Source: Buddleja alternifolia
Lineage: Eukaryota; Streptophyta; Magnoliopsida; Lamiales; Scrophulariaceae
Assembly (NCBI GenBank): GCA_019426215.1
Contig: CM033408.1
Location: forward strand, 24,903,953 to 24,967,952
DNA length: 64,000 nucleotides
Reading direction: 5' to 3'
This document shows, piece by piece, positions 31,515 to 43,708 of the stretch. Every line of letters starts with the position of its first letter. Within the stretch, counting starts at the first letter, position 1. The position numbers were made by a program, and so were the translations under genes. Below the pieces are notes generated by a model, which saw only the letters and a list, made by a program, of their open reading frames with translations, ran no database searches and had not been told where the DNA came from.

Positions 31515-34500
31515 CTAGAGTCGATACATCTGTGTGGTACTTCGGTAGTGGATAGTCAAGGCACATGACTGGTTCCAAAGATCTTCTGATCAACTATCGA
31601 GCTGCCAATGGTCCTCAAGTTGTATTTGGTGACAACTCCAAAGGTAAAACCAAAGGTATAGGTACTGTGCATAGGGGGAACATCATGATAAGTGATGTTT
31701 ATTATGTTGAGAGTCTGAAGCACAATTTATTAAGCATAAGTCAATTTTGTGATAAAGGCTTTGAAGTCATATTCTCAAGTGACTGTTGCTATATAAATGA
31801 CGCTAAGACTAAGTCTACTAAATTGAAGGGTAAAAGAACCAACAACATATATTTGGTAGATTGGGGTTCAATAGATAATAACAACCCAACATGCTTTGTT
31901 GCTAAAAATGAATCTAAAATGGGTTGGTTATGGCATAGAAAACATGAATCACCTCAACTTTAAAACAATCTCTCAGCTTATAAGTCAAAATCTTGTAGAG
32001 GGATTACCCAATGGACCATTTCATAAGGATCGCCTTTGTGACGCTTGTCAAATGGGTAAACAAGTTAAATCATCGTTCAAGAGAAAACCTCATCTATCTA
32101 CCTCTAGAATACTTGAACTACTTCACATGGATTTGTTTGGATCTGTTCAAACGATCAGTGTAAGCAGTAAAAAGTATAATTTGGTGATAGTAGATGATTT
32201 CTCTCGATTTACTTGGGTGGAATTTCTTTCATCCAAAGATGAGACATGTGACAAGTTAACAACGCTTATTCGGCAACTTCAAATGTTGAAAAATTTTAAG
32301 GTTGCAAGAATAAGAAGCGATCACGGTACTGAGTTTACTAACAAGATTGTTGAGAAGTTTTGTGCAGAGAATGGAATACATCATGAGTATTCTGTTCCCA
32401 AAACTCCCCAACAAAATGGTGTTGCTGAGCGCTGGAACCGAACACTCAAGGAAGCCGCTAGGACAATGTTAGCAGAATCCAAGCTTGCTCCTAGGTTTTG
32501 GGCCGAAGCGATCAACACTGCCTGTTACACTCAAAACCGTTGCATGATCAACAAACAGCATGGGAAAACTCCATATGAACTGTGGAAGGGACGTAAGCCA
32601 AATGTTTCATATTTTCACGTCTTTGGTTCTAAATGCTTTATCCATAATAATGGATCCCAAAGTCTAAAGACATTTGATCCTAAAGCGGATGAGAGAATCT
32701 TTCTAGGCTACGCTAAGAATGGAAAGAATTTCCGCATCCTAAATAAGATCAAATCGAAGGTTGAGGAATCTATTCATGTTGTTTTTAATGAAGCTAACCA
32801 AGAACCGAGTAAGGTTAATGTGAATGATGTAGGAGTTGAAGATCTATGTCATCAAGCGTCTAAGATTACTATTGATGAAGATACTGACGACGATGATGAG
32901 ATCTCAGTGCCACCTCCTAAGATTACTCGTGAGGTTCATATGGACAATATTGTAAGAAATGCTAATGATCATGAAAAGAGTGATCATCAAGAGCAAACAA
33001 GGATCTGTGAACTTGAAGCGCCTACGCAAGAGGATAGTCAAGCGTCAGATCGTCAAGTGTCTGTTCAACCTCTTAACCCTTTCCAACCAGATAGACTATG
33101 GCTGCGTGATCATCCACCTGAGCAAATTATTGGAGATATTGAAGCGCCTGTTAGGACTAGAGCCGCTACGTTCAATGAGGCTATGTTTGCAAGCTTTTTA
33201 TCTCAAATGGAACCTAAGAAAGTGGATGAAGCGCTAAGTGATCCAAGTTGGATTGAAGCCATGCAAGAAGAGCTTAATCAGTTTGAACGAAATAAGGTTT
33301 GGACACTAGTGCCAAGATCAACTCACCAAGGAGTTATTGGGACTAGATGGGTTTATAGAAACAAGATGGATGAGAATGGCATTGTGATAAGGAACAAGGC
33401 CGGACTCGTAGCTCAAAGATATTGCCAAGAAGAGGAAATTGACTTTGATGAGACATACGCTCCTGTCGCTCGTCTTGAAGCAATCCGCATGTTTCTAACG
33501 TATGCAGCGTTCAACAAGTTCATGATGTATCAGATGGACGTTAAGAGTGCTTTCCTGAATGGTAAACTCCAAGAAGAAGTATATGTGGAGCAACCACCAG
33601 GATTCATCAATAATCATGGTAAGGGTATGGTCTACAAGCTAGACAAAGCAATTTATGGGCTTAAGCAAGCACCCCGAGCATGGTATGACACTCTCTCTAT
33701 CTTCCTCCTTGGTAAAGGCTTTTCAAAAGGCAGCATTGATACAACGTTATTTAAAATCACCAGTGACGAAGATACTCTCTTAGTCCAAATTTATGTTGAT
33801 GATATTATATTTGGTTCTACTAACAAGCGTCTGTGTGAGAAATTTTCAAAAATGATGCAAGAACAATTTGAAATGAGCATGATGGGTGAATTAACTTTCT
33901 TCTTAGGATTACAAGTTAAACAACTCCATAATGGCATATTTATAAACCAAGCTAAATACACAAGAGATATGATTAAGAAATTTGGTATGGAAAATGCATC
34001 ATATTAAAAAATTCCAATGAGCCAAATGCTTAAGTTAGATAAAGATGAAAGTGGAAAGAAAGTTGATATCACTAACTATAGAGGTATCATTGGATCACTT
34101 CTTTATCTTACTACTAGTAGACCTGATATTATGTTCTCGATATGCATGTGTGCACAATTTCAAGCTAATCCTAAAGAGTCACACTTAAGTGCTGCCAAGA
34201 AGATCCTTGAATACCTAAAAGGCACACAAAATGTGGGCTTATGGTATCCAAGGGACTCTCCTTTTGAACTAATTGGTTACTCAGATGCAGATTTTGTAGG
34301 TTGCAAAATAGATCGTAAGAGTACTAGTGGTACATGTCAATTTCTAGGTGATAGGTTAGTTTCATGGCATAGTAAGAAACAACAATCCATAGCTACCTCC
34401 ACAGTCGAAGTTGAGTATGTAGCTGCAGGAAGTTGTTGTGCACAAGTGTTATGGATTAGGCAACAACTTAGAGATTATGGAATAATCCTAGGTCCAACCC

Positions 34501-34739
34501 CCATTCATTATGATAACCAAAACGCTCTAGCCATGACTCAAAACCCTGTTCTTCATTCCAGAACCAAACACATTGACATTAGATACCATTTTCTTCTTGA
34601 CCACGTTCAAAAGAAAGATATCTCCATGCACTTCATTGGAACTGACAAACAATTGGCAGATATCTTCACCAAAGCACTCAACGAACAACGTTTTCTCACT
34701 TTGAGAAGTGAATTAGGTATGATTGATTTAAACGCTTAA
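31515..34739 (+). pseudogene. E3 pol: protease, integrase, reverse transcriptase, RNase H
   Basis: The protease region reads WYFGSG-stop-SRHMTGSKDLL, so the catalytic DSG is GSG and the next codon is a stop. A one-base frameshift lies near 31940 just before HLNFKTI. From there a long frame carries the integrase with [14 protein letters not shown] and [13 protein letters not shown], so the D,D,E residues are all present. RT follows with [29 protein letters not shown] and an intact [13 protein letters not shown] at 34005-34007 separates RT from RNase H, which runs to 34739 in a shifted frame with YSDADFVG, STVEVEYVAA, DNQNALA and IADIFTK-like ADIFTKAL. Integrase and RT domains are well preserved; the protease is not. 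Confidence 0.9.
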
Positions 34740-35579
34740 TCATTTTGCATCATATTTTATTAGACATATAATTTAGGGGGAATCCACTTAATTTATGTCT
34801 AAAAGATTTTCATAATTGGTACAAGTTATCAAATTTAGGGGGAACCTTAACGTTGTACTTGACCATAACTGCAAGTGTCAATGATCAAAATTTTCAGATG
34901 CATGATCATCAACGCTCAGTATTACTTATGCATAAAATTTTGGACGGTCAAACATAAAAAGTCTTTTCAATCTTAAGCATCTAATTTTCAAATGATATAT
35001 CAACATATGGTATCAGTTAAAGCGTTGAACCAATTCCATTCAACTCTTAATATAAAAATGTTTTTAACAGTCATGCATAATTTTTTTCAAGCTTTTTGAA
35101 GTAGTGGGTAGACTCAAAAGTCTATTTTGTACTCTACTCACATGCTTCTATCACATCAAACTGGCGGGTAATCAAAACTTTTAAAATGACGGTTCAGAGA
35201 TAGCACGTGTTTGTGTACGTGTCAATGTACCATCAGGCGCATGTGCTACACTCTAAAAATACCAAACGTTTTCTTTTCATTTCTTTAACTCGTATGTCAA
35301 ATCTTTATATATGGGAATTACCAAATGTAACTTCTCTCGCTTACACAAAACTCGCGTCCGCAGTTAATGAATTTATGGCTGAGATTAAAAAGTCCTTACA
35401 CGTGTCTAAATCCTACAGAGACTAGAGAACACAAGCTTCAAAATTCTTTACTGTGTCATTTAAAACACAATTTCTGTAGAAAAATCATTCACTTTCACTC
35501 AAAGATTTTTGCAAATTTCTCTCTCTCTCTCTCTCTCTCTCAAAGCTAAAGAAAATCTCAGTTTACTCTACTTTCAAAA
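34740..35579 (+). other. E3 spacer between pol and accessory ORF, with polypurine-like motifs
   Basis: Non-coding. Two copies of AATTTAGGGGGAA occur at 34770-34782 and 34831-34843. The same two motifs occur on the minus strand in the same spacer of E5 (54979-54991 and 55041-55055). Multiple polypurine-like tracts are known in Sireviruses. A CT microsatellite (about 35518-35540) precedes the accessory ORF. Confidence 0.7.
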
Positions 35580-38500
35580 ATGGCACCAAAGAAAGCTTCA
35601 TCTACTTCTGTCGAGTCTATCATCAAGGTTACTGAAGGCCTTGTTGTCGATTGGAAATTCTTGTATGATCAACCCCAAATCAACCAGCATGATATGATGG
35701 ATACTGTTACAAAGGCTGGACTCAAGAATTTCTTAACACAGTACTCATACTAATTTCCGATGGAAGTTAATATTTTCTGGAGGACTGCAAAACTCTCGGA
35801 GGACAAGAAGTCTATCTCTTTCCTCCTCCCTATGTCCAAGAAAGAGCCAGCAAAAGAATTTGTGTTGACTGCTGAGTCCATTGCAAATAACTTCAATCTT
35901 CCTAATGAAAGTGATGCACTGGATAGTGTCACTCTGGCACAAATCAAGGAAGCATGGACAGTTATGAGGGCGTACGATGATGTACCCTACACCCAGCACT
36001 TTGAAAAGAAAGATCTGGTATCTCAGTACAAACTATTGGCTGATTTCTGCAGTAAGATTATTGAATGCAGAGTGGGCACATTTGATAAGGTCAACCCCAC
36101 ACAATTTCAAATGATGACTGCTATACTCCTCTCCATCAAAATCAACTGGAGTGTGTACATTTTTGGAAGGTTTAGGGACTATCTGAACACCCCTAATAAA
36201 CCAGATGGACTCGTTTTGAGTGACCTTATGTACAAATCAGACTTTGTTTACTCATCTGATCTCCCGCTAAATAAGACTAAGTTTTTGGGACGAAGGATTT
36301 TGACCAATCTATTCAACCCTCCCAAAGTTGGTGGTGCTGCTAAACCACTTTCTGAGCGTCAGACTGTATGTGAAGCGTCTGATGAAGAGGCTGAGCGTCC
36401 TGCTCAAGAGGAAGCCGTGAAGCGTCCGGCTGCTACCAAGAAGAGGGCTCCTAGAAAGCCCAAGGTACAAGTTGTTCCTGCTCCTCATAAGAATGACGAG
36501 GAAACTGATGAGAATGCACAGGACAAGTTACCTCTCAAACGGAGGAAGCTGGAAGGAATCATAAAACAAATTGAATTCGATGAACCAGCTGCTGCTCCTC
36601 CTACTCAAGCGCTCAAACTCTTTGAAGGAGTCAACGTGAAGAAAATCTTCAAGCGTTCCAGGATAAGTAAGCGTCAAGCTCCTCCTGTTCCTGAAAAGCC
36701 TGAGACTGTTGAGCCAAGCGCTCAAAGTGTTGCTGTTGAGACAAGTTCTCAGGGTAAGTTTATTTCTTCCCACAGCATTCCTATTCCTACATCTGTAGAA
36801 GATCCTGCTCTTATAGAGGATAATTAATTTGTTACAGCTTTAGTTCCAGTTGCTGTTGAAGCATCAACAGACGTTAATCTAGATGTTGAGATGACAGAAG
36901 TTGTGGCGATTTCCAAAGACGTTGCCACAGAAGTTGCTGCAATTGAAACTGAGGAATCTGCTCTCAAAGAGGTTCAGTCATCAATCCCTGTTCCGGCTAA
37001 AACAGAGGCACGCTCAGCAGGTCAGAGCGTTGCTGAAGATGTTACGAAGCCAAGGCACTTCTTCCAACTGGACTCGCTGAAGACGATTGATCATTCGATC
37101 AACTACATGCCCCCAGCACTCGAAGAAGATTTCATTCCAGCTGGCTATAATGAAGACAGATATATTGCTGCTGAGAATGAGATAGCCATGTTGATTGACA
37201 TCGGCAATCAAATCAGGGATGTAGTGTTTAACACTGAGATGACAGAAATTGAGAGAAAATATTATAAGGCCATTGAACTACAAAAAACTTCGGGTCAAAT
37301 ACCGTCCTCTCTCATTCTTCAACATAACAGACAAGGAAGAACAACTCCGAGATGTGATGTGGATCTAGCGTATTACCTTGACTCTGGACACAGCAAGCCT
37401 ACAGGTTTTGCTCTCAGAGACTACAATATTCGTGTGTATGAGCCACTTCGCCCTAGCTTTCTCAATCCATCAGAGGCAGTCTTGAACCGCAAAGGCTACA
37501 CACACTTTCCTCATATTGCGAACAGTCCTAAAAATCTAGCTTTGGTCAATCCACTTCGCTTATGGAAAAATAAAGCAGTTCATGCCAGTGAGCGTCTCGA
37601 ATCTCTCACAGATTTGATCCAGACTGAAGCTGATGCATATTTTGATAGCGTCTGGAATGCCAACTACCAGTCTGATAGATATCGCTTTGAATCTATCAGA
37701 GACATTCACCATGAAGGCATTAGAGCTATTGTCAATGCTGGCACAGACTACTATATGAACGAAGTCAATTGGGTTGAAGCGTATGTGGGAAACAAGTATA
37801 CTTTCTCAGAATTAGTTCAAGCTCCCCATTTATTCGGCATAGGCATGCATGACAAGAAGCGTCATTTAGCCAAGTATTGCCTAAAGAAGCGTCAACAGAG
37901 AGTTGGACCTGTTCTCAAGCTCCCACTAATTAGACATCAAATTGAACAATGTCTACGTTAAGAGCTTCACAGACTGTCCATTACTCCTCTACATTTCAAC
38001 GCTCAAGCGTCTACCAGTGGCAGTACTCAGATTACTAGCCTGAATTTCGCTCCCAGCCACTGCGAAGATAATTTTAACTTAATGGTGAAGATTATGGCTC
38101 CATTATCTCATTTCGACAAAATCTTCACTGCCAATCTCAGACAATGGAACGGCTCCGTCATCAATTCATTTCAAGGATATCCACTGCTCCCTTCTATCCG
38201 CAAAGAGGTACTCAATCATTATGAATTTATCCTCGCACTGCTAGAAAGAAAACAGGGACTAGCTCAAGCGATCTATCCATATTTAGAAGAGTACTACGCT
38301 GCTTATGTGCATGAGGATCAGCGTCTCAAGTCTCTTCCCTCTGACTGCTTGATTGGATTTTCTAGAAGTTACTCTCCATATTCTATTTTTCTATCTGTCA
38401 AGCGCCGTCCAAAGTCTTTCCGCATCATGTGCTTGATATCATTGGTCCCATGCACATCAGGGTCATTGATAGTCCTCTTCGCACATTTAGTTCTGGCTTT

Positions 38501-39828
38501 TACTGGTCTAGATCCAGACTCACTGAACTTTTGGAAGCTTCGTCCACTTCTCTTGCCGATTTAGCAAATTGGAACTTCCAATTCAATGACTTTCGCCAAA
38601 CAGAGTCATGGCTAGAGGAAGCCCCTGCTAAGGCAATTGAAGTGTCCACTTCTGAAGTTGCCCGTATTCCAGCGTCTGCTGAAGAACTTGTTCAACCGTC
38701 TCAACCAGAGGATATTCCTGACGCTCCTGAACCTGTTGCTGCCGATATTGCTGAGGATCTCTCTCTTGACGTACGAGGTACTGTCTTTGATCCAGCATAT
38801 CGAGCTCCCCTTCACTCTTTGAAACACTCATCCAGATTCAAGCGACCGACTCCTCAAGCGGTTCAATCAGATGAGAGTCAATCTTTTGGTCCTTTGCTCA
38901 AATCCGTTATGGAGGATATCAGTGCTCATGCTACTCAGAATGAAGAATCTCTTCACTGGATTAAAGAAGATTTGGCAAAGATTGAGACTCACGTTATGAC
39001 CGTTCAGATTGCTCATATGCGTAGCTCAGCTCAAGCGGCTATTGGTGAGTGCAGATAAGTTTTTTGAAAACATGCATGATGCCACTCACGCCAACCAACT
39101 AGCCATGAAAGAAGAGTTAGAAAAGCACCTCGAAACCCAAGAGACATTTCTGGATGATGCTACCAGCGCCAAGCTCCTCGCATTGCAGGAACGCTTCGAC
39201 AAGCGCTTGGACGACATTACAGACTCTATGTCTCAGATTGCTCATCAGGTCAGTTTACTTACGGAACATTTTCTCAAATCTGATGATGGCAATAAGGGGG
39301 AAGAGAAGAAGAAAGGAGAAAAGAGGAAAACGTCTAGTTCAAGAGCTCAAGAGCCTCCGCCGCCTCTTAAGCGTCAAGTCTTAACCTCTTCTTCTGCGCT
39401 AAGTCTCCCATCTTGGATAACTGATTTTTAAAGTAAGTGACTCTGCTGGAGCGCCTAGTAGAGCACTAAGAAAACCTCCAAGAGCACTATATCCAAATCT
39501 ACCAATATCCACAAGAGCAATGTTAGAACATTTTGACATCCCTCTTCAAAGAGCATCCATTCCAGAACCTTCAGATCCAAAAAATTTAGCTGAAGAGAGG
39601 CAGATGTCTGACTTCATCCGAACTTTCAGAATTTGCCTAAGGTATATTGATATTGATCCAACTGATTGGGACAAACACTTTACTGCTTTCAAAAAGAGAC
39701 AACAAGAAGAAAATAAGCCCATAATTAACAGAGATCATGAAGCGATGATGACCTTGGAAGATAATCTAACTGAAGCTATCCGAACTGAAATGCCCAAGCG
39801 ATACAAAGTTAGATCAAGTCATTAAAGC
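35580..39828 (+). pseudogene. E3 long accessory ORF after pol (the so-called env-like ORF of Sireviruses)
   Basis: The ATG at 35580 opens MAPKKASSTSVESIIKVTEG. One frame continues to 38390 and again from about 39009 to 39431, broken only by TAA at 35751, 36825 and 37959. Between about 38400 and 39058 the sequence reads in another frame, and the last part (to 39828) in the third. Undamaged it would be about 1,400 residues. It has a folded N-terminal region to about residue 270, a long Pro/Ala/Glu-rich middle, a second folded region (about 37050-38340) and a coiled coil with KKKGEKRK basic run near 39080-39330. I see no signal peptide or membrane segment, so a true envelope role is doubtful. 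E5 has a related ORF on the minus strand. Confidence 0.75.
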
Positions 39829-40040
39829 TTTTTGATTTGCATTATCTATATTCTTGTCTCTTCTATTTTGTTTGTTTAGTTGTAAAAATGCTTGTAATCT
39901 TTGATATATATAAAATGCATTATTCAGCTGAAACATCTCGTTGAAGCGTAACTAACTTTAACTAACCTTATCTGATCAAAGCTAACTTTTTTTTTTGCTG
40001 TCTAACTCTTGAACTATAAAAGAGTGAGTATTGTCATCAT

Positions 40041-40055
40041 CAAAAAGGGGAAAAT
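40041..40055 (+). other. E3 polypurine tract
   Basis: CAAAAAGGGGAAAAT lies directly before the 3' LTR, the typical Sirevirus form. The E5 counterpart is on the minus strand at 49731-49747. Confidence 0.88.
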
Positions 40056-43000
40056 TGTTAGGAATTTCATGTTAAATGTTTTGATGATGACAATTAGGAC
40101 TTTTTGTTAGACCCCAAAATATGTAAGTTTGTTTTCATCTTTGAAGCGTTAGATTTGTAATAGGCTTTGCTTTATTTTTATTCTAGATTGTTAGGTTAAG
40201 CTTTCTTAGACTGAGCGTCTGATTTGTTCTGAGTGAGTTTATCAGAAGTAAAGTTTGAAGACTCAAGCGCCTGAAGTCTGAATAAAGATGAAGATTCCAA
40301 GCGTCTAGAATGACCAGCTAGACCAAGCGTCACCTTATAGGATAGAAGTGATTCAAGGTTGAATAAGCGTCTATCAATGACTGATTTCACCTGAATTTAT
40401 TTCTAAGTTCAGAAGGAGTTTAATGCAAATATTCTCAATGCATTAAATGCTGATAAGAGCATTAAATGTGATAAGCACTTTCAGATGTACGGAGAAGCCA
40501 CCCTATTGGACTGTCAACTATTCAAAGACTGCAGCACCAACTTTTGTGCAGCAGATTTTCAGGAAAAAGGACAAAAGTTGTTCACTCGCGGAAATGAGAG
40601 ACACGCGCTCTTGCATGTGTCAAACGGACACTTTTTCCAAGAATGCCTATAAATAGGACTTCAACAACAAGCCAAAAATAGAGAGAACAATTATCAAGTT
40701 GAATTGCTGTTGCATTGAAGTCTCATTCCTTACAATCTCAGAGAAGCCAGAATTTTCAAGAAAATATTCTCTTTGCTTTTCTTCAAATCCTGAGACAGTC
40801 AACCAATATCTCAAACATTCTTTTCAGAGAAACCCACATTACTACTGAGATATTCCCAGTTGTTTGAACTTTATCAAAATCAAACAAACCTTTTAGAAAA
40901 ACCCCTATCCAAGCCTCGCGATCTATGTGAAGTCGAAGTTGGATACTTGCCATATTTCTGGGTGAAAGAAGCAAGGGGATTGAAGTGATTTGGAGCAGAA
41001 ATTTATGTGATCAAGGAGCTCAAGTCATCGACATCCATCTCTCCCAAATTTGTAGAAGATTCTGTGTGATTTTTTTAGAATCATTTTAGTGGATTGCCTC
41101 CAAGTGTTCAAGGAGAAGAAGGACGTAGTTGGGATTACACCACCCAACGAACCTTACAAATATTGTTCTTTACTTTACTTTCAGCATTCATATTGTCATA
41201 TCATAAACAGTCTTTCTGTATACACTTTCTGTGACGCTAAAACTTTCAACGAGAAGGCTCCAAAAATCATTTAGCTGTGCTAACACTGTTCAAAGAAGTG
41301 AACTGACACGACAAATTCCTAGCAAGAGAACTAGATCGTGTAAGTAGTAAAGTGGATGTTCAAGTCCGGGGTTATCGTATCCGCAGGGACAACTATAATC
41401 TAAGTACCGAGACTACCGTATTACTCTTTTCTAAGTTAGATCGGTCGATAAGAAGGTTTATTAACTAATTAATAAAAACTAGAAAACAAACTAAGGCAAC
41501 TTCAAACCAATCAAAGGGAGAAAACAATAGAGAGAAGCGATCAAGGCACGAGGTTCAACCAATTATGCATTTAGATTGTGATTTAGGTTCTATTGGATTA
41601 TTAGATTGATTTAGTCAAGGCGAAATTCCCTAACATACGTGCTACCCAATCTCTTGGCATAGCAACCCTACCTTTGTTAACGATTTCCTATATATCTATA
41701 TATGAAAACCCGTCTTAACAAAGATGCATATACGGTCTAGGAATTCCCCACGTTAAATGGAAAGCCACCTAAAGAAACCGAGTTTATCTCTAGTCGGTTT
41801 AACTATAGAGTATTCAATGTTTATATCTTCCCTAGGTTATTATCTCTCGATCTCTAACCTAGGCATTTTATCGAACACTTGGTGATCAAACAAGTGAAGC
41901 ATGGAGATCAAATATTGAATACATAACTACAACCAACATTAATCCAATAAATACCAAAACAACAACAATCACAATAACATAAATGGCCCAGCCAAGGCCT
42001 TAATCATAATGTTTAGCTCATATTCATGTCATAAGTATGGATCTGAATCATACAAATCATATTGAAGAGTTCGACAAAGTTAAGAAATAAAGATGTAGAA
42101 ACTCCTGAATAATCGTGATGATTTTGATCCCTCGTTGAATTCTCCGTCGTCTTGCGAATCCGGGCCTTCAAAGAGTCGTTATGACCTTCAATCCTCCTCT
42201 CCCAAGCTCTCTCTCTCTCTCTCCCCTTTTTGGTGTTTGGCGGCTCTCAAGTGTATTTAGAGTGTATTTAGGGCTTTTTTTCGTCCAAATGACCTGATGG
42301 TCTATTTATAGGCCAAGTCCGCCGCCTTGAACGCCGCGGTGTTGGTGGTTGAACGCCGCGGCGTTGGCTACTGCATGTGAACGCCTCGGCGTTCATCCCC
42401 TGCTGCTCCGGCCAGTTTTGGTAAAATATGTATAACTTTCTCTACCAATGTCGAAATAAGCTGATTCAAGTTGCTATAGAATCCTAAAACAAAGCTCTAC
42501 ATATTTGAAGAAGACACCAAAACCAAAATAAAACGTTAAAGATGATAAAATTGTCTCACAAGTCACTGAATGAGAAAACTCCATCGTAAGACGTCTCTTC
42601 CGATGACGTTTTCACCTCCTTCCCTACATATCTGATCTTTGTCTTCAACATAAGAAATGTACCTGTGCTTCTTATCTTTCCATTGGTATACGAAGTGTGT
42701 AATTTGGACATGGGTAGAGAAATCTATTCCATAAACTCTAGCACTGCGTTGACAGTTTGTATCTTGATGCATGATTTACCTTCAATCCTTGTTCTTTTCC
42801 ACCAAATGTTATGTTATTCTATAAAATATGATAAAACAAGGGTCAAAGTATCATATGTGATCAAATTATCAAGGAAACAATCAAAACTAAGTCGATAAAC
42901 GGGGCAAAACTAGTGTAAAAATAACATATGTCATGAACGCTCAAACCTATTTGGTTGTAGCATTCAAGTCTTGAAATCTAAGTTAACTTTCTAAAAACAG

Positions 43001-43187
43001 TATTCGATAGACGCTTCACCAAAGCGCCTAGATTTTTAAGTGAACGCTGAAGTCAAGCGTTAGACACTTCAAGCGTCCAAAAACCATAATTTTGATATGA
43101 ATCTTTTTGAAGTAGAAAAAGACTTCAGGGTCTGTTCAACTCCCCCCCCCCCCTCTACACCCTTTCGTATGCCACTTGGGACCAACA
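40056..43187 (+). repeat. E3 3' LTR, enlarged by a solo LTR
   Basis: It matches the 5' LTR over 40056-41303 and 42934-43187, with few substitutions and a ~33-bp deletion between GCATTAAATG repeats. The intervening 41304-42933 is a solo LTR of another family with its own TGAAC duplication. The 3' end has a run of 12 C near 43142-43153. Confidence 0.92.
41304..42933 (-). repeat. Solo LTR A inserted in the E3 3' LTR
   Basis: The 1,630-bp insertion begins TGACACGACAAATT and ends CATATGTCA, with a perfect TGAAC duplication (41299-41303 and 42934-42938). TG...CA ends, a 5-bp duplication and no internal coding region indicate a solo LTR formed by LTR-LTR recombination. The TATA box lies on the minus strand (42303-42310), so I assign minus orientation. 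The family is shared with solo LTR B. It may be Ty3/Gypsy, but that is only a guess from length and ends. Confidence 0.8.
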
Positions 43188-43282
43188 GATATTTTCACAA
43201 AAGCTCTTTTGTCGGCCAAGTTCTATCTACTAGGGATCAATCTTAGTATATTGTATTATCATAAGTATAAAGGCTTGGCCGA
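43188..43282 (+). pseudogene. E4: Copia RNase H end, right part
   Basis: After the GATAT duplication the reading is IFTKALLSAKFYLLGINLSI, which continues HIADI from 18257. This is the conserved C-terminal end of Copia RNase H. It proves that E3 was inserted in this older element. Confidence 0.85.
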
Positions 43283-43316
43283 ACATTGTGAAACCCGGAC
43301 CCATTAGTGGTGTATC

Positions 43317-43350
<34 letters not shown>

Positions 43351-43450
43351 TCTTTATGTACTTTTGTAATATTCATTCAAGACATTATAGCCAATATACA
43401 ATAAACATATTTTCTCTCTACCAATCTCTTCTATTTATTGCAAATGACAA
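43283..43450 (+). repeat. Possible E4 3' LTR remnant with TA microsatellite
   Basis: The stretch has TGTGAAACCCGGACC, a TA repeat (43317-43344), and TTGTAATATTCATTC followed by ATATACAATAAAC, which resembles the short LTRs of RE1-like Copia families. No second copy is in the window to prove LTR status. Confidence 0.4.
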
Positions 43451-43698
43451 AGATGACCTTCAAATTTTATGTTAATCCCATAAAAGTGCACATGCCAAGC
43501 ATGTGATGGAATTTCAGCTACATATTCTGCAGGAATATGCAAATATTTATTTTAAAAAAAATTAATTATGTGAAATTCAGAATGCAAAGTTAAAAAAAAG
43601 GCAACTTTAAAAAAATATAAATATATATAATTCAGAGGGTGTTTGCTATAGTTGTATATAAGGAATGGGTTTCACGCCTAGTACTAGTTCTTCCCTAA
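43451..43698. other. Unassigned AT-rich sequence
   Basis: No coding sequence, repeat or regulatory signal that I can support. Confidence 0.5.
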
Positions 43699-43708
43699 TA
43701 AAATAGCT

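Larger units (their letters stand above)
18258..43187 (+). mobile_element. E3: Sirevirus-like Ty1/Copia retrotransposon carrying two insertions
   Basis: The LTRs are 18258-19810 and 40056-43187 (the latter enlarged by a solo LTR). Both begin TGTTAGGAATTTCATG and end GGGACCAACA. The flanking 5-bp target duplication GATAT is perfect (18253-18257 and 43188-43192). Without its insertions the element would be about 14 kb. It has a PBS, a gag with coiled coil, integrase-RT-RNase H order, a very long ORF after pol, and a CAAAAAGGGGAAAAT polypurine tract. Gag type, length and extra ORF fit the Sirevirus (SIRE/Maximus) lineage. Interrupting elements are a CACTA transposon (21876-31237) and a solo LTR (41304-42933). 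Confidence 0.92.

Noticed and set aside
35580..39828. Calling the accessory ORF a viral envelope gene
   Set aside because: No signal peptide, membrane segment or cleavage site is visible. I use the name env-like only as the label current for Sireviruses.
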